The notes: generated by a model not told the origin, from the letters alone. A stretch of 64,000 nt of DNA from Bacteroidia bacterium (GCA_030430205.1 JAUIGE010000002.1:310001-374000); one strand, 5' to 3'. Shown: positions 51,383-60,600, counted from the first letter of the stretch. Numbers and translations are program-made.

Positions 51383-53207
51383 ACAGATCGCAGAAAGCTG
51401 GGGAGAGAGAAATGTCCGCTCCCGATCCTTTGCTGAGGTTTTTAATCAAAAATACAGCTACCAGGAATTGTCCGAGGCTGTGCATACCATGGCCCTGTTT
51501 TTTCAGCAGGCAGGCCTCAGGCCCGGGAGCCGGGTGGTCCTTTCGGTGGCGAATCCCCTGGATACGGCGGTTTTGTTTTGGAGCATGCTCGCATCCGGAA
51601 TCACGGTGGTCGGCATAGACCCAGAAGCGGGAAAAGCGCGCGCAGGATTGATCATTCAGCAGGCCGAAGCGGAGGGTTTCATTATTGATAGGCAGCTTGT
51701 CAGTCGCTGGGGTCTGGATGATTATGCAGGCTTTTTACTGCCTGTGGAGCTCGCCCAGCCCAAAAAGGGCAAGCTGTACACCAAGCTTTTATCCCGAAAA
51801 AAAGAAGCCGCAGAAACCCCTGCCCATAGCTATCCGGCGATACTGGATACGACGGCAGCCATATCTGCTTTGGCAGAAGTACCTCCCTCTACCCTGGCTT
51901 ACATCCTCTTCACTTCCGGCACCACTGCCAACCCCAAAGGGGTGATGATTTCCCATCGAAATCTATTTTCTCACCTGCAGACGCTCAGCGCGCACTACAA
52001 GCTGGAAAGCAGATCCCATCTGCTCAACATCCTCAAACTATACCACGCCGATGGCGTGATCCAGGGGCCTGTCCTGGCCGGATATAACACTTGCTGCTGG
52101 CATCGCCCGCTGGAATTTGAGATTCCGCGGATTCCAGATCTGCTGGATGCTATCTACAAAAACCGCATCTCCCATGCGGTTATGGTTCCGACCATCCTCT
52201 ACCTCCTGCACAAATTTGGGGAAGACTACGAAGACAGCTTCGAGACGGAAGATTTTCAATGTGTGATTTCGGTTTCTTCTCATATCGAAATGGCGCTTTG
52301 GCAGGCTTTTGAACAAAAATTCAAAACCCGCATCGTCAATGTATATGGCCTCACCGAGACGGTGGCAGGCTCCTTCTTTTGTGGGCCGGATGATGCATCC
52401 CGGCAGGTCGGCAGCATCGGCAAGCCGATAGATTGCGAGGCGCGCATCCTCACGGATGCAGGAAAAGCGGCGCAGCCGCAGGAGGAAGGGGAGCTACAGC
52501 TCAAGGGTGAGCATGTGTTTGTCGGATATTTCAACAATGCTGCCGCTACGGCAGAAGCGATGGAAGATGGCTGGCTGAAAACGGGCGATTTGGCCGTTTG
52601 TGATGAAGCAGGATTTTACAAAATCACTGGCCGCAAGAAGAATATCATCATTTCGGGCGGGGTGAACATCCACCCGGAAGAGATCACAGAAGTGATCCAT
52701 ACACATCCTCTGGTGCGCGAAAGCGCCTGCATGGGCAAAGAGGATGCTGCTTTTGGGGAAAAGCTGGTGGCTTGCGTGGTGACTGAGCCTGGGGCTCAGC
52801 TGGATGCGGCACAGTTGACGGACTATCTCCGTCAGCGGCTGGAATCCAGTAAGATTCCCGGGGAGATCCATTTTATGGATGAACTGCCCAAAGGGCTGTC
52901 GGGCAAGGTGCAGCTCCAGGCCCTGAGGGAGCGATTGGAGAAGCAAAGCCAGGCCGATCCGCAGGATCAAAATATGTATAGCCAGGTGATAGCAAGCGCT
53001 GCCCAAGCCTTTGCCATTTCTCCCGAAAAACTCAGCCTGGAATCCAATTCCCGCAGCATAGAAGGCTGGGACTCGATGGCGCATCTCAATTTTGTGCTGT
53101 TATTGGAAAATCACTTTCAGCTGCGTTTCTCCACGGCTGATATCATGGTGATGAACAGCATACAGACAGCCGTGGACATCGTCAGCCGTTATCAGAAAAA
53201 AGCATGA
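51363..53207 (+). CDS. Adenylation enzyme fused to acyl carrier domain
   Basis: The 614-residue protein has an ANL adenylation domain at about 1-530 with LFTSGTTANPKGVMISHRNL, NVYGLTETVAGSFF, GWLKTGD and KKNIIISGGVNIHPEEI. Residues about 540-614 form a carrier domain with the phosphopantetheine serine in IEGWDSMAHLNFVL at about 568. The adenylation-plus-carrier pairing corresponds to DltA plus DltC in Gram-positive D-alanylation, here in one chain. The start overlaps the previous gene by 20 bases; the stop overlaps the next ATG by 4 bases (ATGA). Two adenylation enzymes in one operon may activate different acids, or one may hand over to the other's carrier. Confidence 0.9.
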   Translation: MNFKTVKQIAESWGERNVRSRSFAEVFNQKYSYQELSEAVHTMALFFQQAGLRPGSRVVLSVANPLDTAVLFWSMLASGITVVGIDPEAGKARAGLIIQQAEAEGFIIDRQLVSRWGLDDYAGFLLPVELAQPKKGKLYTKLLSRKKEAAETPAHSYPAILDTTAAISALAEVPPSTLAYILFTSGTTANPKGVMISHRNLFSHLQTLSAHYKLESRSHLLNILKLYHADGVIQGPVLAGYNTCCWHRPLEFEIPRIPDLLDAIYKNRISHAVMVPTILYLLHKFGEDYEDSFETEDFQCVISVSSHIEMALWQAFEQKFKTRIVNVYGLTETVAGSFFCGPDDASRQVGSIGKPIDCEARILTDAGKAAQPQEEGELQLKGEHVFVGYFNNAAATAEAMEDGWLKTGDLAVCDEAGFYKITGRKKNIIISGGVNIHPEEITEVIHTHPLVRESACMGKEDAAFGEKLVACVVTEPGAQLDAAQLTDYLRQRLESSKIPGEIHFMDELPKGLSGKVQLQALRERLEKQSQADPQDQNMYSQVIASAAQAFAISPEKLSLESNSRSIEGWDSMAHLNFVLLLENHFQLRFSTADIMVMNSIQTAVDIVSRYQKKA

Positions 53208-53544
53208 AACCGCAGGCTGCTCCGCTTTATATATGGATTGTCCTTGCTTTGATTTTTGGCATAAGCCAATGGGCGATGTATGTTTTTTCGGAGCAGTTAT
53301 TTCCGGTAAAAATCACCCCAGGCCTAAGCTCCTGGAGGAGGTTTATGCCCAGGATGGTGCGCATCCTAGGATTCAGCGCCTGCTCCGGCAGTATGAAGAC
53401 AGCCTGGGAATTCCTTTCTGGGATTGTCCTTTGGCACTGCCATTCGCATACTACCAGGATTTTGGGCACATGAATGCCAGAGGCCGGAATCATTTCAATC
53501 CCTGGTTATTGGACCGTATTCATCAACACATGATTCAGAACTGA
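53204..53544 (+). pseudogene. Internally deleted, frameshifted copy of the SGNH (DltD-like) gene
   Basis: The first 36 codons (MKPQAAPLYIWIVLALIFGI to SEQLFPVK) match the start of the 54672 gene (MKEQSPPLPIWIFAIGAFIA to FFPKE). From about 53311 a different frame reads NHPRPKLLEEVYAQDG, then YEDSLGIPFWDCPLALPFAY and HMNARGRNHFNPWLLDRIHQ, matching the C terminus of the 54672 product (HQPRPQSLEMLYEKEA, YQQELGIAYWHCPIAFSFSQ, HMNQKGRKIYSAWLLDNIHN). About 220 central codons, including the catalytic-serine region, are missing and the frame is shifted. The two track ORFs here are the two halves. It still starts with a 4-base overlap with the carrier gene. Confidence 0.85.
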
Positions 53545-53545
53545 T

Positions 53546-54670
53546 ATGACCCTCCTGACTTTTATCCTGTTGGGATGCATTCCCGTGGTGGCGGCCTCCT
53601 GGATTTTGCCCTCTCGCTGGCAACTCTGGCCCATGCCGATCGCTACGGCGGTTTTTCTGGCGTATTTTGCGCCGGTTTCTTTGGCGATACTCACGGCTAC
53701 GACGATCACTTCTTATTTTATCCTTCAGTATAAAAAGAAACTCACCGCAGCCACACTTGTGGTCGTGGCTCAGTCCGCCGCCATTTTCCTCTTTTTCAAA
53801 CTCGGCGCAAATCACCAGATGGGCATGGTGCTGGAGCGCATCATTCCGCTGGGTTTGTCCTATTATTCCTTTCGCCAAATCCACTATGCGGTAGAAGCTT
53901 ATAAGCAAAAACTGCCGCAGCATCACCTGGGAGATTACGTGAAATATTTATTTTTTCTGCCGACGATCTTGGTCGGTCCGATCCATCTTTTTCAGGATTT
54001 TCAGCGGGACAGCCGCAGGCGGCGGTGGGATGCGGGCATGTTTTCGCAGGGCCTGGAGCGCATCCTCTATGGTTTTGTCAAAATCACGGTTTTGGGCAAT
54101 TATCTCGTCTCCTATCACCTTCAAAATTACATTTTGAGCCTGGAGCCAGATTCCTGGCTGGCGACCTATCTGGATGCCTTTCGCTTCACGGCGAATGCCT
54201 ATTTTCAGTTCGCGGGCTTCTCAGAGATAGCCGTCGGTCTCTCCGCCCTGATGGGCTTTCGGATCATCGAAAACTTTCGTTTTCCTTTCCTGGCGCTCAA
54301 TATGACCGATTTTTGGAATCGCTGGCACATCTCGCTTTCGCATTGGTGCCGCGAGTATGTCTACTTTCCGATCTTGGGCTACAGCCGCAAGGGAAATATA
54401 GCCATCGTAGCGTCCATGCTGGTGCTGGGACTTTGGCATGAGATATCGAGCTATTTTATGGTTTGGGCGATTTCACATGCCGTTGCGATCAATATCTGGC
54501 ATGCGTATAAAAATTCCGCTTTTCAAAAAAAGCTTCATGCGGCCCTTCCTTTTCACCAGGCACTGGGCTGGCTGTTGACGATGCACTTTGTGATGTTTAG
54601 CTTTATTCTTTTGAAAGAGGAAAACTGGGCGGATATTATTCGGGCGTTCCAAAATCTTTTATTTCTGTAG
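53546..54670 (+). CDS. MBOAT-family membrane O-acyltransferase (DltB-like)
   Basis: The 374-residue multi-pass protein carries the MBOAT signatures PLGLSYYSFRQIHYAVEAYK, FLPTILVGPIHLFQDF, DFWNRWHISLSHWCREYVYF at about 254-273, and the catalytic histidine in LGLWHE at about 296. In DltB, AlgI and PatA these proteins move an acyl group from a cytoplasmic carrier to an extracytoplasmic acceptor. The length is nearer DltB (about 400) than AlgI (about 470 or more). It starts 2 bases after the pseudogene stop and ends 2 bases before the SGNH gene. With the adenylation-carrier enzyme it makes the expected transfer pair. Confidence 0.92.
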   Translation: MTLLTFILLGCIPVVAASWILPSRWQLWPMPIATAVFLAYFAPVSLAILTATTITSYFILQYKKKLTAATLVVVAQSAAIFLFFKLGANHQMGMVLERIIPLGLSYYSFRQIHYAVEAYKQKLPQHHLGDYVKYLFFLPTILVGPIHLFQDFQRDSRRRRWDAGMFSQGLERILYGFVKITVLGNYLVSYHLQNYILSLEPDSWLATYLDAFRFTANAYFQFAGFSEIAVGLSALMGFRIIENFRFPFLALNMTDFWNRWHISLSHWCREYVYFPILGYSRKGNIAIVASMLVLGLWHEISSYFMVWAISHAVAINIWHAYKNSAFQKKLHAALPFHQALGWLLTMHFVMFSFILLKEENWADIIRAFQNLLFL

Positions 54671-54671
54671 G

Positions 54672-55673
54672 ATGAAAGAGCAATCTCCACCACTCCCTAT
54701 CTGGATTTTTGCCATCGGCGCTTTTATCGCCCTGCAATGGGCGATGTCGCAGCATACTGAATTTTTTTTCCCAAAAGAGGCAAAGGATATGTCTTTTCTC
54801 CCCGCTCATGCCCAGCGCACACTGGCTCAATTGGAAATAAACAGAAGCCACTACCTGGAGATGAAAAAACAATTTCCAGGCGCTTACCAGGCTGTAGCCA
54901 TAGGTTCTTCCCTCACCAATGCGAATATCGATTGTACCGATGAACTGCTTACCCTAAGCCTTGAAAAATATGGAGATTCGATCGTTGTCTCCAAAATTTA
55001 CAGCCCCGGAAGGCCCCTCTTGCTTATGAGCAGATATGGAAAGCTCTTTGAAACCTTGCTTGAGAATCCTCCCGACCTCCTTTTTCTCGAAAGAGATATG
55101 ATGACTTTTGCATTTCGGGATTCGATAGAGAAGAAAGCTCCACCGGCTCATAAATTGGCTGGAACCACTTTTTTATCCCATGCAGAAGGGATGTATATAC
55201 AGCTGAGGGATGCTTTGATGAGCAATCGCCTGAACCTTATTTCTGCCCTTCAGGTAAAAAATTATGAACAGCCAGAACCCTTCTCTTCACAGGCCTGTTA
55301 TCCCATAGCTGCCAAAGCTATCCAGGCTGATACCCTCGGGATGGATCTGAGGAAACGCGTAGTCTTTCCTTATAGGAGCGTTGCTGTGTTTATACAGTCT
55401 GATATTCAAAAATTGCAGGCGCTGGGCACAGAGGTGATACTTTTGCATCAGCCACGCCCCCAGTCGCTTGAAATGCTCTATGAAAAAGAAGCTGAAAGCG
55501 CCCAAATAGAAAAGCTCACAGAGCAATACCAACAGGAATTGGGGATCGCTTACTGGCATTGCCCCATCGCGTTTTCCTTTTCCCAATTCGCAGATAGAGC
55601 GCACATGAACCAAAAAGGCCGGAAAATATACTCCGCATGGTTGCTGGACAACATTCATAATCAATTACCCTGA
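54672..55673 (+). CDS. Membrane-anchored SGNH-like acyltransferase accessory protein (DltD-like)
   Basis: The 333-residue protein has one N-terminal membrane segment (PIWIFAIGAFIALQWAM), and the rest is predicted to lie outside the cytoplasm. Block I is AIGSSLTNANID with a candidate nucleophilic serine at about 78-79, and block V is FADRAHMNQKGRKIYSAWL with a DxxH pair at about 308-311. This is the SGNH/GDSL layout of DltD and AlgX/AlgJ, which complete the acyl transfer after the MBOAT step. Its stop codon shares a base with the start of the next small gene (TGATG). A decayed paralogue lies two genes upstream. Confidence 0.8.
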   Translation: MKEQSPPLPIWIFAIGAFIALQWAMSQHTEFFFPKEAKDMSFLPAHAQRTLAQLEINRSHYLEMKKQFPGAYQAVAIGSSLTNANIDCTDELLTLSLEKYGDSIVVSKIYSPGRPLLLMSRYGKLFETLLENPPDLLFLERDMMTFAFRDSIEKKAPPAHKLAGTTFLSHAEGMYIQLRDALMSNRLNLISALQVKNYEQPEPFSSQACYPIAAKAIQADTLGMDLRKRVVFPYRSVAVFIQSDIQKLQALGTEVILLHQPRPQSLEMLYEKEAESAQIEKLTEQYQQELGIAYWHCPIAFSFSQFADRAHMNQKGRKIYSAWLLDNIHNQLP

Positions 55674-55810
55674 TGTATACTTTTTTCAAAAAACGTATCG
55701 GCAAAATCCCTGCACAGATCCTCATGTTTTTGTGGTACTTTTTGCTGCTCTCGCTGGTGTTTTATTGCTGGGATGCGGAGATGGCGCAGTTTCGGTATAT
55801 GCAGTGGTGA
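55673..55810 (+). CDS. 45-aa single-pass microprotein, DltX-like
   Basis: This ORF is too short for the track. It starts at ATG 55673, sharing one base with the preceding stop (TGATG), so it is translationally coupled. It encodes a basic N terminus (MYTFFKKRIGKIPAQ), one membrane segment (ILMFLWYFLLLSLVFYC) and the tail WDAEMAQFRYMQW. The tail pattern F-x-Y-x-x-W is close to the FIYNEF-like end of DltX proteins from Gram-positive dlt operons, which as I recall are about 50 residues, single-pass and act with DltB. Basic-in orientation places the C terminus outside. Position at the end of an adenylation, carrier, MBOAT and SGNH set makes this a strong inference, not proof. Confidence 0.7.
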   Translation: MYTFFKKRIGKIPAQILMFLWYFLLLSLVFYCWDAEMAQFRYMQW

Positions 55811-55960
55811 GGGATAGAGCAGTCTGAAAGTGGCAACATTCTCTCGAATGAGGAGGCGAAAAATCGGATGAAGATTTAGCCATGTCAATATATCGCCTTG
55901 CTGGTGAACAATAAAATCAAGCGCCACTTCGGCAAAAAGCCCATCAGCGAATTAAGCTCT

Positions 55961-56166
55961 ATGAATTTTCAGAATACCAGACAAAATTGTCATAGCTCCT
56001 TTTTTGACAGGATTACAGGATTACAGGATTACAGGATTTTCAGGATTAACAGGATGCCATTTGTTTTTCTTGTAAATCCTGAAAATCATGTTTATCCTGT
56101 CTAAATCTTCTCTTCAGCTTGGCTAACCAGGCAAAATGTCTAGCAGGATGATGAATTTTCAGAATA
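55961..56166. repeat. Two blocks in permuted order flanking a palindromic repeat
   Basis: ATGAATTTTCAGAATA occurs at 55961 and again at 56151. A second block, CCAGACAAAATTGTCATAGC at 55978, recurs as CCAGGCAAAATGTCTAGC at 56127. The blocks are in the order 1-2 on the left and 2-1 on the right, with an AGGATTACAGG repeat in between. From 55811 to 55960 only a short fragment reading NNKIKRHFGKKPISELSS is seen, with no gene. Confidence 0.6.
56013..56101. repeat. AGGATTACAGG tandem repeat with inverted copy
   Basis: GACAGGATTACAGGATTACAGGATTACAGGATTTTCAGGATTAACAGGAT is followed after a short spacer by GTAAATCCTGAAAATCATGTTTATCCTGTC, which is nearly its reverse complement. Palindromic elements of this sequence type occur as dispersed repeats in Bacteroidota genomes. 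No T-run follows the stem. Confidence 0.8.
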
Positions 56167-56475
56167 TACCGGTGTTTCGGAATCCCTTTTGAGGGAAAAA
56201 ATGCGGATTGGTGGGTGAGGTTTTGGGTGGTTTTTGGGGGGGCTTTTTTCGATTGAAACATTCTTGGTATTGTTCTCTAATCGGGAAATTTGCGCTTTTT
56301 TCACTCCTATCATTTCTCCTAATTCGGATTGGGTTAAATTCCTTTCTTTGCGCACATTTCTAATCATTTCGCCAATCAATTCAATCTTCAACTCTATTTC
56401 ATATTGCTCTCTCTTTGGAGTCCCAGCCTCTCCAATGAATCTATCTTTGGCTTGATCTAAAGTGTATTTTTTCAT
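56140..56475 (-). pseudogene. Truncated XRE-type HTH antitoxin (HigA-like)
   Basis: The first 78 residues form a normal antitoxin-type HTH protein: IELIGEMIRNVRKERNLTQS, LGEMIGVKKAQISRLENNT and KNVSIE, at which point family members continue with a C-terminal dimer helix. Here the frame instead enters a low-complexity Pro/Lys stretch (KSPPKNHPKPHP) and unrelated sequence, so the end has been lost. It starts 6 bases after the stop of a toxin remnant, the usual toxin-first order of HigBA-type pairs. The HTH may still fold and bind DNA. Confidence 0.7.
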
Positions 56476-56481
56476 AGTTCT

Positions 56482-56604
56482 TTAATTGTCCTGGTCAAAA
56501 TATTCAATTCTCAATTTCTCAGCCTTTTCGATTTCCTTTTTGGGTACTTTGCTATCCTTTTTGATGATTCCATGTGTAGCGCAAGTTTCCTTTTTTGTAA
56601 ACAT
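56482..56604 (-). pseudogene. C-terminal remnant of a RelE/HigB-type toxin
   Basis: The minus strand encodes ATHGIIKKDSKVPKKEIEKA and then EKLRIEYFDQDN before the stop, a good match to the C-terminal end of phage-derived HigB/RelE-like toxins (THGFxKKxxKxPxxEIxKA). The upstream body of the toxin is not found in any frame; only FTKKETC precedes it, and the 105-residue track ORF in another frame reads YKKGNL, hinting at a frameshift. The toxin is therefore non-functional. Confidence 0.7.
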
Positions 56605-56863
56605 TGATTTGTGTGGTGGATACTGGAAATTTTTATGGATATTAGGGTTTGATACTTAGCCTTATGCCAGACCCCTATATACTCACCAGGAAAACTTACG
56701 GATGTAGATGCGTCTTTTGACGGGAGTAGGGGGAGTATGCGCCGTTTATGGCGGGTAGTGAGGAGTTGGGCTTCATGCGAAAAAAATGCCCAAACTGGAA
56801 AATCATCAATATTAATACTCGAAATCAAGGAGTAAAATGAATACTTTTACCATTATAATTTAA

Positions 56864-57667
56864 GTGAATATACTTTTCGAACATATAGAAAGTCCTATCC
56901 GGAGTTATCAGGGAGTAGCTCTTGATGAAACGGAATGTCGCGGCCACTTGCAAAATGCTGTTAGGGATAATTTACAAGACAATGTGGAATGGGAAGATTC
57001 TCTAAATAGATTAAGAGCGCTCAGAGATGAAACTGGGTTTGAAGCGAGTGACGGTTTGTTGGCTGATATTCAGGCTTTAGAAAATGAAGAAATTGAAGTA
57101 CAACAATTTCGAGTAGGAGAAGCTTACGCAGAAGTAATTTTGGAACAGGAGTTTTCTTGTCGATTTCACTGGAATGAAAACAGAGATGCCCGAAATCCAA
57201 AGGGGAATAAGACAGGTGCAGACTTGGTTGGATTTATTGAGGTAGACGATCAGGTGCTTTTTCTTTTTGGAGAGGTGAAAACTTCCTCTGAAACAGCTAA
57301 TCGACCGCCCCAAGTAATGACTGGAGCAAAAGGTATAGAAAGCCAGTTAAGAGATTTATACAAGGATAGAAACAAACGATTAATTTTAATCAGTTACCTC
57401 AAAAATAAAATGCGGCATTTCCCAGAAGGACATCCTTTTAGATCAGATTTTGATGCTAGTCAAAGGGTCTATTATTCGGGAATTGAGAATTTTCATCTAA
57501 CCGGAGTGTTGGTTAGAGATGTTGCACATGACGAAAGGGATGTTTCAGTTAGTTACGGAAGATTGAGAGACCATGTTTTAGCCCCTAAAGGAATAAAACT
57601 TTTGGCAATGTATATTCCTATACGCAAAGAAGATTGGGTAGACATAGTAAACCAAAGAGCAGAATGA
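56864..57667 (+). CDS. PD-(D/E)XK nuclease-like protein of a two-gene defence pair
   Basis: The frame opens at GTG 56864, directly after an in-frame mini-ORF of eight codons plus TAA that begins at ATG 56837 and has an AGGAG sequence before it; reinitiation or a nonsense mutation is possible. The 267-residue protein has helices in the first 110 residues, then ILEQEF, GADLVGF and LFLFGEVKTSS, which together give the D...ExK core of the PD-(D/E)XK nuclease fold. This layout resembles HamA (DUF1837) of Hachiman defence. The stop overlaps the helicase start by 4 bases. The region is AT-rich, unlike the rest of the window. The nuclease fold is likely; the Hachiman assignment is tentative. Confidence 0.7.
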   Translation: MNILFEHIESPIRSYQGVALDETECRGHLQNAVRDNLQDNVEWEDSLNRLRALRDETGFEASDGLLADIQALENEEIEVQQFRVGEAYAEVILEQEFSCRFHWNENRDARNPKGNKTGADLVGFIEVDDQVLFLFGEVKTSSETANRPPQVMTGAKGIESQLRDLYKDRNKRLILISYLKNKMRHFPEGHPFRSDFDASQRVYYSGIENFHLTGVLVRDVAHDERDVSVSYGRLRDHVLAPKGIKLLAMYIPIRKEDWVDIVNQRAE

Positions 57668-60600
57668 GCATACAAACCAAATATCATATCCTTGAACAAG
57701 CCTATCCAGATATGCTTGAAGGGATTGGTATGCTCATACAAAAGGGGAAATTATCCAAGCGATTCGAAAGTCTTCAACTCAATGAGGACGAAGTTCAAGA
57801 GCTTTCCAAGGCTAAAGAATTATGTGAATTACGCATCATTGAACTTTGGGAGCTGCGCAATGAAGAAGAAACTGCATATGAATTCAAATCCTTGTGCTCT
57901 ACCTATTTTGATATTGCTGGCCAATTGCCAGTCATTGTTGAAGATGAGTATTTCGTGTATGAGACCTTTAAGCTGATTGCGTTTGGCTATTTGGGTGAGC
58001 ACTGGCATTTTGTTAAGCAATATCTAAAAGGACTGAATGAACAAATTCAAAATATAGAACTTAACCAAAGCTGGAATAGCAGGGTTATGAAAATCTCGTT
58101 CAAAGCTGTTGTCCAATTGGTGAAAAAGGACAATTGGCGAGATGTTAGCCAAGCCGTTGAGCTTATCAATCAATTAAGAAGTGAGCAAAATCAGTTTGAA
58201 AATACATTTCTTAATCAGGTCAATGAAGAAAGCCGTCCTTATGGAGCTGCCGAATTGGTGTCGTTATATCATTTTGCCAAGAGCATTGACATTCTTGGAC
58301 AATATTTATTAGAGGGAAGACCACTTGAGCCCGAAGATCAGTTGCGATATCATTTGCAAATCTCTGGAGAGTATGCCCAAAAGTCAGGCAATATAAGTTT
58401 GAGCTTATTGTATCAATTCTTTGAAGCGTTTGCTATAAAAATGGTTAGAAATACAATATGGCACAACACTAGAGGCATCAACAATTGGGTTACTGGGTTT
58501 AATCGGTTCATTAGCCAACAAGAAAAAAAAGGGTTATTTGAACTGCTTTATCCTCAGAAAGAGTCTATTTTGGAAGGTGAGTTACTCAATCCTGCACATC
58601 GTGCGATTATTGTAAACCTTCCTACATCCAGCGGAAAAACCTTGATTGCAGAGTATAGGATTTTGCAGGCATTGAATCAATTTAGGGCTCAGGGTGGTTG
58701 GGTTGCTTATGTGGTGCCAACAAAAGCATTGGTCAACCAGATTTATAATCAACTCAAAAGAGATTTAGGAAACATTGGACTTAGTGTGGAAAAAGCAAGC
58801 GGTGCCATTGAATTGGATGGTTTTGAACAACATTTGATAGAAGAGAGCGGCAATCAAACCACATTCGATGTGCTTGTAACCACTTACGAGAAAATGAACC
58901 TTCTCGTCCGTCAAGGTCTTGGCACTACCAATGTGCGTCCCTTGGTTTTAACTGTGGTAGATGAGGCTCATAATATTGAGGAAAAGCAAAGAGGCTTAAA
59001 TCTTGAATTTTTATTATCTACTGTTAAAAACGACTGTGAGGAAGCGAATTTCTTGTTGATGACCCCTGATATTTCTAACTCAGATGATGTGGTCAATTGG
59101 CTTGCTGGTGATAGAGGGCAAGTTATCAATTTAGAGTTGGATTGGTGGCAGCCAAATGAACGAGTGATTGGTGCTATTCAAGTTGAAGGAAGCCGCAGAG
59201 AGTATGAATATCTCTTGAGGACTTTGCATACAGATAAAGGCACCTATGAAATTGGCGAAGCTATTCCATTGTTTCCAGGGAATACCGATGAAACAGCATC
59301 TCAAGCTAGAGGATCAAAAGTAAAAATTGCAAAAAATGTTGGGGCTAATTGCTTAAATCCTGCATCGCCAATAATTGTCTTAGCATCTGATCCTAATGAA
59401 ACATATAGCATTGCTGAAACGCTGTTTGAGAAATCGGATGATGATTTTGGCGATGATGATGATGTAGATTTATTAATCAAATTAGTGCAAAGTGAGCTGG
59501 GCAATGATTTTCCATTAGCAAAATTTCTGAGGAGAAGGATTGCAGTTCACAGCTCTGCTTTGCCAGGTGAAATTCGCTATTTAGTTGAAGATTTGATGTC
59601 CAATGAAAAATTACAGGCATTAGTAGCAACCACAACAATAGCCCAAGGAATCAATTTTCCTGTCTCAGCAGTGATAATGGGTTCTTATGTCTATAAGAGT
59701 AAAACAGGAACTTATGACATGCCGGTCCGTGACTTTTGGAATTTAGCCGGAAGAGTTGGACGTGCTGGCCAAGACAGCATGGGCTGGGTTGGAATCGCTG
59801 TAAGAAATGCAAATGATTTTACCCGTGTCACTCAATATGTGAAAAAAGCTTCTGATGAATTGCTTTCACAACTTATTGATGTGATTAATAAAGCAATGGA
59901 AAATCCCGATGTTGATTTCAGTAGGTGGCTTTATTATGATGATAGATGGTCAGCACTACTTCAGTATATATCGCATTTAAGAAGGCAGACAAATGCATTA
60001 GATTCATTCTTAGCTCAGCTTGAGCAGAAACTTCAAGGAACCTTTGGTTATCGTCAATTACCCCCTGAAAAAAAAGCATTTCTGAGAAATCAAATCAGAA
60101 GATATGCTGAAAGTATTTCTGTAACAGATGCTGAAAGGTCAGACAAAACAGGGTTCTCTACAGTTTCGGTTAATCAAATGATGTCTAAACTTAGAAAAGC
60201 TGGCCTTACCAATAACGATTGGAATAGAAACCAATTATTTTCAGAGCAGAACCAAAGCATGCAAAAATTGGTAGGTATAATGCTAAATACCTATGAAATA
60301 CGAAAATCAATAGAAACACTAAGCAATAGTGAAAGACCTTTAGATGAATCAAGCATTGCAAGATTGATAATTGATTGGGTTAATGGGCAATCTGTATCAC
60401 GAATTGCAAGTCGGTTTTACCCAGATGAAGAATTGAATAATGCGATTAAGAAAACTACACAAGCCTTATACAAAGTTGTAGCTCATTCTGCAACATGGGG
60501 TTTAGCGGCTTTGCAAAGTATGCCAACTAGTGGAGTTGATTGGGATAGTTTGTCCGAGGTTGATAAAAAACGGATGGCAAATCTGCCAGCCTATCTACAC

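Noticed and set aside
55661-55927. 88-codon minus ORF
   Set aside because: It is antisense to the coupled microprotein and the SGNH gene end, with no features of its own.
55898-56104. 68-codon ORF MLVNNKIKRHFGKKP
   Set aside because: It runs into the AGGATTACAGG repeat; only the first 20 codons could be a gene fragment, and I do not recognise it.
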